Of a stretch of DNA of 19,002 nucleotides, positions 14,277 to 19,002 are shown piece by piece. The stretch spans positions 1 to 19,002 of the forward strand of contig JAYTJL010000077.1 of the NCBI GenBank assembly GCA_043731125.1. The letters run 5' to 3'. Numbering within the stretch: position 1 is the stretch's first letter; every line of letters begins with the position of its first letter. The position numbers were made by a program, and so were the translations under genes. Source of the DNA: JAYTJL01 sp043731125 (GTDB lineage: Bacteria; Patescibacteriota; Saccharimonadia; Saccharimonadales; UBA10212). The notes under the pieces are model-generated. The model did not search any database. It saw nothing but the letters and a program-made list of their open reading frames with translations, and was not told the DNA's origin.

Positions 14277-14766
14277 TTCTAAATTTCATTTACCTCTGAC
14301 TGTAGTTGGGTCATCTAATATATCTTCTCTTCAGCGCGAACTTAATGCGGTTGAGGACTTCTTTGTTGCTGCAAGAGTGAGAGCAGCCGGTACGGCTTTT
14401 CAACCACCACGAGTAACAAAAGCACTGGAAGGAATTGCCCGGGACAATGGCTATAACTTGCTCGACGACAGTCACAGAAAAGACCTTGGTGCGATGCTGG
14501 ATGCAGTAAAACAGACTGCACCAAAAATTCACATTAGTTTTGCTGCCGAACCATCGCCAAAAGCGTTAGAGCGGATTCTGGCTTGGTTTCGAGCCACGGT
14601 TCACCAACAAGCATTGTTGCAGGTGGGGTTACAGCCAAATATTGCAGCCGGTTGTGTTGTTCGGACTCCAAATAAACTCTTTGATATGAGCCTAAGGGTG
14701 TATTTAGAAAAACAAGAACCGTATCTTGTAGAACTCATTAAGGGAGCTGTAAATGGAAGGCGCTAG
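14266..14766 (+). CDS. atpH: F-type ATPase subunit delta-like protein
   Basis: A 166-residue protein in the delta (OSCP) slot between b and alpha. The C-terminal part fits delta: a helical segment, then LQVGLQPNIAAGCVVRTPNKLFD and SLRVYLE, matching the delta beta-strand pattern (valine-rich GGVVI-type strand, then D and a helix starting S-x-R). The N-terminal part is helical as in OSCP but not recognisable by motif. Delta links the top of alpha3beta3 to subunit b. I prefer GTG 14266 as start, since GAGG (14253-14256) lies about 9 bases upstream; a TTG at 14251 is possible. It overlaps the alpha start by 14 bases. Moderately sure. Confidence 0.7.
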   Translation: MERSSKFHLPLTVVGSSNISSLQRELNAVEDFFVAARVRAAGTAFQPPRVTKALEGIARDNGYNLLDDSHRKDLGAMLDAVKQTAPKIHISFAAEPSPKALERILAWFRATVHQQALLQVGLQPNIAAGCVVRTPNKLFDMSLRVYLEKQEPYLVELIKGAVNGRR

Positions 14767-16192
14767 TGCTGGACATTTTAAAAAGTTAGTCGACAGCGGT
14801 GCCCCAGTCGGGGAAATAATGGCTGTTGATAAGTTCATGATAGAAATTCGTGGCATGCAGCCTGCTAATGTACATTCCATGGTGATGTTTGAGGATGGTA
14901 GTCGTGGTTTTATAACCATTGTTCTAGAAGACCGGCTACAAGCCTTGCACCTTGGGAACGCTCTGTTGCGTGTTGGTATGGCTGCTGTGATTCTGGCACC
15001 AACTATGACAACAAAAGTAGGCAAAGACTTCATAGGAAGGGTAGTGTCTGTTACCGGAGAACCACTTGACGGTAAGGGTGCTATTGCGGCCGACTCTGAT
15101 TGGCCCATATTTAATGGGGCTCCACCAATACACGCCAGGCAGATGCTGGAGACACAGCTGGAGACAGGACTAATGTCGATTGATGCCATTTTTCCGATTG
15201 TGAGAGGACAGCGCTTAGCATTATTGGGTGATACAAAGTCAGGCAAGTCTACAATGGCAACTCAGATTGCTATTAATCAGCGTAATACTGACCAGATTGT
15301 GGTCTATGTGTTGATTGCTAAGCGCCGTAGTGACATTAACATGTTACTGACCCGCCTTAATGAAAATGACGCACTCAAAAAGTCTATTGTCATAGTCTCA
15401 ACAATCTTTGAATCACTAGTGCTTTCGTATCTTGCTCCTTATGTTGGTTGCGCATTGGCAGAGTATCTCTGGCAGAAAGAAACCCTAGACACAGTTATCA
15501 TATATGATGACTTGACCGCTCATGCTCATGCTCGGCGTGAAATCGCCTTATTGCTCGGTCTTAGTCCTGGCCGTGATAGCTACCCAGGTGATATGTTTCA
15601 TGCTCACTCGTCATTGTTAGAACGTGCCGGAAGACTGAATGCCAACCATGCTAGCCTCACTGCTATTCCAGTAGTACTGGCAGATGGCGGGGACATTACT
15701 GCATACCTGCCGACCAATATTATGTCAATAACTGATGGCCAGTGGATATTAGACATGGAAGTATTCCGGCAGGGCCTCCGACCAGCACTAAACATTGGCT
15801 TGAGTGTGACACGTGTTGGTGGGCGAGGTCATAACAAAAGACAGCACGACCAAAATGACAAGCTCCTCAAAACGCTGGCAGCTTTCCGCGAAGCTGAGAA
15901 CTTCTCCCGCTTTGGAAGCGAATTGTCAGTCGAGGCCCAAAAAAGCGTAATGCAGGGTAAGCAACTCAACGTTCTGTTCACCCAGGCCCCCGGCGAGACT
16001 TACCCAGTGATGGCTCAGCAACTAATGATAGATATGATTTTAGAGGGAGACCCATTGCATGGTTTAAACATCCCGCGTATGAAACAAGTAGTTAATGATA
16101 TTGCTGCGACGGTCAAAAAAGACGAAGACTACGGGGGTGCGCTCGCCAAGCTAAAGTCTGAAGTATCAATTGTCCAAGGAGCTCCAAAGTGA
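14753..16192 (+). CDS. atpA: F1-like ATPase alpha subunit
   Basis: A 479-residue alpha homologue, the non-catalytic partner of the F1 hexamer. Seen: beta-barrel start (VGEIMAVDKFMIEIRGM), P-loop GDTKSGKST (159-167; usual GDRQTGKT), YDDLTAHAHARREIALLL, SYPGDMFHAHSSLLERAGRL (usual YPGDVFYLHSRLLERA), DITAYLPTNIMSITDGQ, and SVTRVGG holding the arginine finger (Arg354) that completes the catalytic site of beta. The N-terminal helix that normally binds delta is about ten residues shorter than usual, and the RGG-H insertion after the finger (GGRGHNKRQHDQNDK) replaces the usual GSAAQ. It is coupled to its neighbours: overlap of 14 bases with delta, GTGA overlap with gamma. Family membership is certain; membership of a proton-driven synthase is not. 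Confidence 0.93.
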   Translation: MEGASAGHFKKLVDSGAPVGEIMAVDKFMIEIRGMQPANVHSMVMFEDGSRGFITIVLEDRLQALHLGNALLRVGMAAVILAPTMTTKVGKDFIGRVVSVTGEPLDGKGAIAADSDWPIFNGAPPIHARQMLETQLETGLMSIDAIFPIVRGQRLALLGDTKSGKSTMATQIAINQRNTDQIVVYVLIAKRRSDINMLLTRLNENDALKKSIVIVSTIFESLVLSYLAPYVGCALAEYLWQKETLDTVIIYDDLTAHAHARREIALLLGLSPGRDSYPGDMFHAHSSLLERAGRLNANHASLTAIPVVLADGGDITAYLPTNIMSITDGQWILDMEVFRQGLRPALNIGLSVTRVGGRGHNKRQHDQNDKLLKTLAAFREAENFSRFGSELSVEAQKSVMQGKQLNVLFTQAPGETYPVMAQQLMIDMILEGDPLHGLNIPRMKQVVNDIAATVKKDEDYGGALAKLKSEVSIVQGAPK

Positions 16193-17037
16193 GGCAAACC
16201 GAAGAAATAGCAAAAGAAAGAGATGCTATGCAAACTATGGTTCAGCTAACCAGTGTCTTTGAAGGACTAGCTAGTATGCGGATTGCTCAAATTAAAGACC
16301 AAGTGCAAAGTTCTGAACGATATTTCGCAGATTTATGGAATATATATACCCAGCTGCGGGTTGATGAAATGTTTCACTTTGGACGCAGTACAACCAACAC
16401 CGATGTTAATCCGAAAGTTCTGCTTGTACTTGTTACCAGCGAGGGTAGTTTTAGTGGTGATATTGACCAGCGACTAATTGCTAAAGTACTCAAGGTGTAC
16501 GATAAAGACAAGAATGACATCTTGGTGATAGGTCACCACGGGGCAGTGCAGTTAGCTCAGCGTGGGGTTCACTATATTCGTAGTTTCAAATTGCCAACCA
16601 GCGACCGGGATATCAATGTAACACCAATTGTTACTGAGGCGCAAAAATACAGCAATACAATGGTCTACTACCAGGGCTATGTTTCGCTTAGTTCCCAGGA
16701 GATCAGAAACATCCAGCTCAGTACAGCTGTGACAGAGCGCGGAGCAAAAAGTGCTCCCGGACAGGAAACCATAAGTGAAGATAACTATATTTTTGAACCG
16801 AGCACTTTTGCGGTTGTGGACCACCTTGAACGTACAATGATGCAAATAGCCCTATCCGAAGTGATCTTGGAGTCAAAGCTAGCGCAGTATGCTAGTCGTT
16901 TTCAGGCCATGAGTGCTGCTCATCAACGTTCCGATGAAACCTACGACGAACTCAGCCTTTCTTATAACCGGGCTAATCGGCACATAAAAGACGAACGTCT
17001 CAAGGAAGTAGTTAACGCATTGAGGCACACAAAATGA
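16189..17037 (+). CDS. atpG: F1-like ATPase gamma subunit
   Basis: A 282-residue homologue of the central shaft. The N-terminal helix (about 3-60) has MVQLTSVFEGLASMRIAQI where usual gamma has the KITKAMKMVAAAKMR stretch. A Rossmann-like middle domain (about 74-200, beginning VLLVLVTSEGSFSGDI, usual form TSDRGLCGGFN) follows, and the C-terminal helix includes MSAAHQRSDETYDELSLSYNRANR (usual MKAATDNA...LTLxYNKARQ), firm evidence of a gamma coiled-coil shaft. The helices would run inside alpha3beta3 and touch the c-like loops below. GTG start overlaps the alpha stop; its TGA overlaps the beta ATG. The gene is more diverged than alpha and beta, mainly in the middle domain. Confidence 0.88.
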   Translation: MRQTEEIAKERDAMQTMVQLTSVFEGLASMRIAQIKDQVQSSERYFADLWNIYTQLRVDEMFHFGRSTTNTDVNPKVLLVLVTSEGSFSGDIDQRLIAKVLKVYDKDKNDILVIGHHGAVQLAQRGVHYIRSFKLPTSDRDINVTPIVTEAQKYSNTMVYYQGYVSLSSQEIRNIQLSTAVTERGAKSAPGQETISEDNYIFEPSTFAVVDHLERTMMQIALSEVILESKLAQYASRFQAMSAAHQRSDETYDELSLSYNRANRHIKDERLKEVVNALRHTK

Positions 17038-18446
17038 GCGCAACCGGTTCAATTCGTACTATTAAAGAACTTGTTGTAACTGTTCAATTTGATGAAGAGC
17101 CGGAAATCGGCGAATTGCTAGTAGTTAATAGTCCAGGTCGCGGTGTCTTGTTGGTGGACAGTCTTGTTGATAGCAACACTGCTATTTGTCTCAATATTGC
17201 AGAAGACAAGTCGATTCAGAAAAATATGCAAGTCCAAAAGACCGGTCGTGGGATAGAAGTGCCAGTGGGGAGCGGGACGATTGGTAGAATTTTTGACGCA
17301 CTTGGCAGGCCCTTGGACGGCTTGCCACCGGTTGACCCGGCTAAGGTTCCGTTCAAAAATATTATGAAAGTTCCGCCCAGAAGCACCTCTTTCACTTCTG
17401 AAAAATCAGAAATTCTGGAAACTGGGATAAAAGTTATCGACTTTTTCACACCTTTTGTAAAGGGACGCAAAATGGGCATAATTGGTGGTGCTGGTGTTGG
17501 TAAAACGGTGCTGACAATGGAGCTCATTAACAATGTGGCACGTGGTGGCCGAGGGCTGTCATTTTTCACAGGGATTGGTGAGCGTATTCGTGAAGGTCAC
17601 GAACTATATGAGACTTTGAAAGAAAACGACATGCTTAAAAATACCGTGATGTTTTTTGGGCAAATGGATCAAAACCCAATTCAACGTATGTTGGTGGCGT
17701 TGTCAGCTGTGGCATCTAGTGAATATTTTCGCGATGAAGAGAAGAAAGATATACTTTTTTTCGCAGACAATGTATACCGTTATGTGCAGGCTCGCAACGA
17801 ACTTTCAACGATTTTGGAGCAAATTCCTAACGAGGGGGGCTACGAGCCAACCATTTTTTCAGACGTTAAGTTACTGCAAGACCGACTAAGCTCTAATGAA
17901 AACGGGTCCATTACCGCCGTTGAGACCATCTACGTCCCAGCGGACGACCTGTCAGACCCAGCAGTTCAGATGATTTCGCACGAGCTGGATGGTACAATTG
18001 TGCTTTCTCGTAAAGTTGCTGAGCAGGGCATTAGGCCATCAGTAGATCTTATAAAAACATCAAGCTCTTTGCTGACCGCCGAGATAGTTGGGGCCAGGCA
18101 TTACGACCTTTCTGTTAAGGTCCAATCACTAATCCAAAAACACGAATCCCTTAAGAGCATCATTGCTATCATCGGCGAAAACGAACTATCACCGACAGAC
18201 AGAGCGGATTTTGCCAAAGCTAGCAAACTTATAAAATTTTTCTCTCAGCGTATGTTTGTGACAGAAGTATTAACGGGTATCAAGGGCGAATATTTGACCC
18301 GCGAACAGACACTTAAAGGCATCGAAGACATTCTTGCTGGAGGTGAGGGAAAAACTGGTGCACCAGAAGAGGCGCCTGATGCACCGGCAACCTTAGCGGA
18401 CGATAAACCAGCTACAACTAAGAAAGAAGAGCCAGATAAAGCATGA
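17034..18446 (+). CDS. atpD: F1-like ATPase beta subunit, catalytic
   Basis: A 470-residue catalytic subunit. Catalytic residues are kept: P-loop GGAGVGKT (151-158, Lys157), Glu183 and Arg184 in GERIREG (the Glu that activates water), Walker B-like LFFADNVYR (usual LLFIDNIFR), and VYVPADDLTDP-type segment as YVPADDLSDP. So ATP hydrolysis is expected. Differences: GQMDQNPIQRM for GQMNEPPGARM, the DELSEED lever reads ENELSPTD (382-389), and the C-terminal helices of normal beta (the PEQAFYMVG region) are missing, replaced after about residue 435 by an Ala/Pro/Glu/Lys disordered tail ending KKEEPDKA. ATGA overlaps join it to gamma and epsilon. The keeping of all catalytic groups with an altered lever and tail fits a hydrolysing motor rather than a standard synthase; this is inference. 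Confidence 0.93.
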   Translation: MSATGSIRTIKELVVTVQFDEEPEIGELLVVNSPGRGVLLVDSLVDSNTAICLNIAEDKSIQKNMQVQKTGRGIEVPVGSGTIGRIFDALGRPLDGLPPVDPAKVPFKNIMKVPPRSTSFTSEKSEILETGIKVIDFFTPFVKGRKMGIIGGAGVGKTVLTMELINNVARGGRGLSFFTGIGERIREGHELYETLKENDMLKNTVMFFGQMDQNPIQRMLVALSAVASSEYFRDEEKKDILFFADNVYRYVQARNELSTILEQIPNEGGYEPTIFSDVKLLQDRLSSNENGSITAVETIYVPADDLSDPAVQMISHELDGTIVLSRKVAEQGIRPSVDLIKTSSSLLTAEIVGARHYDLSVKVQSLIQKHESLKSIIAIIGENELSPTDRADFAKASKLIKFFSQRMFVTEVLTGIKGEYLTREQTLKGIEDILAGGEGKTGAPEEAPDAPATLADDKPATTKKEEPDKA

Positions 18447-18727
18447 GCAAAGTGAACACTACAGTCAAACCTGCAGTGACTGACACTATGAAGGTGAAAA
18501 TTTACGCGCCCTTTGAAATATATTATGAGGGAGTGGCAAACAGTCTTTCTGCTGTTAATCTGACTGGTCCATTTGACGTGCTGCCGCATCATAAGAATTT
18601 TATGTCTTTGCTTCAATCGGGCACGATAGTTGTCCGTTCTGAAGGCAAACCGGATTTTAATATGCAAATAACTCGAGGCATTGCTCATGTAAAAGCCGAC
18701 CAGGTCACCATTTTTTTGGATGTGTGA
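18443..18727 (+). CDS. atpC: F1-like ATPase epsilon subunit, N-terminal domain only
   Basis: A 94-residue epsilon homologue consisting of the beta-sandwich domain that binds gamma and the c ring. The landmark GPFDVLPHHKNFMSLLQSG (usual GxFGILPxHxPxxxxLxPG) is clear, followed by the ITRGIAHVKADQVTIFL strands. The C-terminal helical hairpin that in many bacteria inhibits ATP hydrolysis is absent; the normal length is about 130-140. An N-terminal polar extension (about 15 residues) precedes the fold. It overlaps the beta stop (ATGA) and is the last gene before an inverted repeat. Loss of the helices would leave hydrolysis unrestrained by epsilon. Confidence 0.88.
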   Translation: MSKVNTTVKPAVTDTMKVKIYAPFEIYYEGVANSLSAVNLTGPFDVLPHHKNFMSLLQSGTIVVRSEGKPDFNMQITRGIAHVKADQVTIFLDV

Positions 18728-18750
18728 ATTACTTGACTTGTTAAGTATTG

Positions 18751-18815
18751 CTAGTGAGTAGTGTGTAGTTGATAGTGTAGCTGCAGCAAACTATAAACTA
18801 TGCACTAACCACTAG
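18751..18815. terminator. Bidirectional terminator-like inverted repeat between convergent genes
   Basis: A 25-base arm (18751-18775) pairs imperfectly (20 of 25) with 18791-18815 around a 15-base loop containing CTGCAG. It lies between the end of the F1-like operon and the end of a minus-strand gene, the place for a shared terminator. There is no T run on either side. Confidence 0.5.
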
Positions 18816-18818
18816 AGA

Positions 18819-19002
18819 CTATTGGATAGCGATGTAGTCGAAAACGTAGGTTGTTGAGGCAGTGGGTGTGTTGGCAGTGCAAATACTGAAGTTGGTGCTA
18901 GAGCGATTAGTGTAGTAGTTAAGGCCACCAGCGGAGGAGTTGGAGGCACTAACAACCACATGTGGGATGGAATCAAATTTGGAGGCGAAGTTGATGGTTA
19001 CA
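18819..19002 (-). CDS. C-terminal end of a surface protein with tail-fibre/lectin-like domain, cut by window edge
   Basis: On the minus strand an open frame enters from the right edge and ends with TAG at 18819-18821; 60 residues are visible. It reads as a beta-rich, Ser/Thr/Asn/Ala-rich domain: VTINFASKFDSIPHVVVSAS near the start of the visible part, one Cys (SICTANT), and the final TTYVFDYIAIQ. The pattern of a strand with F..F..-P-V-V-V-S and a last strand FDYIAI is that of phage tail-fibre or H-type-lectin-like trimer ends, common on surface proteins of small bacteria. The protein is probably exported and adhesive. It converges on the F1-like operon. Only the tail is visible, so the call is general. 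Confidence 0.65.
   Translation of the reverse strand, partial: VTINFASKFDSIPHVVVSASNSSAGGLNYYTNRSSTNFSICTANTPTASTTYVFDYIAIQ

Noticed and set aside
14704..15246. Minus-strand frame of 180 residues opposite the alpha subunit gene
   Set aside because: It lies wholly opposite conserved delta/alpha coding sequence and reads as Ser/Pro/Ile-rich antisense translation.
12806..18727. Plain reading as the ordinary F0F1 ATP synthase operon
   Set aside because: Subunit a is absent, the c-like protein lacks the carboxylate and is four times longer than c, and beta and epsilon ends are altered. It cannot be fully excluded that a and c genes lie elsewhere in the genome.
1..19002. CRISPR arrays, insertion sequences, integrase or attachment sites
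   Set aside because: No regularly spaced repeats, transposase or integrase-like protein, or flanking duplications were seen in the window.

Overview
The window is a gene-dense stretch of a small bacterial genome, moderately low in GC, using the standard code (TGA is a true stop in several overlapping gene pairs). Short intergenic spaces, promoters whose -10 box sits only 6-8 bases before the ATG, and the protein styles (DEVD helicase, CPD-type P1B ATPase, HxH cupredoxin, tail-fibre-like surface domains) suggest a Patescibacteria/CPR member, most likely Saccharibacteria (TM7). This placement is inference; no rRNA is present to settle it.

Layout. (1) 1-1461: 3' part of typA/bipA. (2) 1473-4998: a copper-handling island. 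A membrane-anchored His-rich protein is divergent from a CsoR-family repressor, a Met-rich DUF305 protein and a copper P1B-ATPase; a perfect CsoR-type operator lies in the divergent promoter. (3) 5037-6383: a DEAD-box RNA helicase with its own promoter and a hairpin-containing leader. (4) 6447-8386: small and hypothetical genes, including a 46-residue zinc-ribbon protein on the minus strand, a membrane-anchored cupredoxin and an acidic 297-residue protein. (5) 8456-9084: a GC-rich small gene of foreign composition, preceded by a chain of RNA hairpins (one a terminator) and followed by a perfect 12-bp hairpin. (6) 9134-12765: a two-TM miniprotein, then metG-tatD-cysteine desulfurase as a coupled operon. 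(7) 12806-18727: an unusual F1-ATPase-like operon. (8) 18751-19002: an inverted repeat and the C-terminal end of a convergent surface-protein gene.

The F1-like operon is the main point of interest. Its order is [membrane protein]-b-delta-alpha-gamma-beta-epsilon, like a standard atp operon, but subunit a is missing and the c position holds a 275-residue protein. That protein has an N-terminal membrane anchor, an outside beta-rich domain of about 170 residues, and a C-terminal helical hairpin with the c-type R-N-P loop. The ion-carrying Asp/Glu of the second c helix is replaced by Ile and no acidic residue remains in that helix. The catalytic P-loop, Glu and arginine finger of F1 are kept. Together this suggests an ATP-hydrolysing rotary motor that does not move ions and may instead turn or strain an extracellular crown, comparable in logic (not shown to be homologous) to the mycoplasma F1-like/X0 ATPases.

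The copper island works as a unit: the repressor senses metal, the ATPase exports it, and the His/Met-rich exported proteins and perhaps the cupredoxin bind it outside the membrane.
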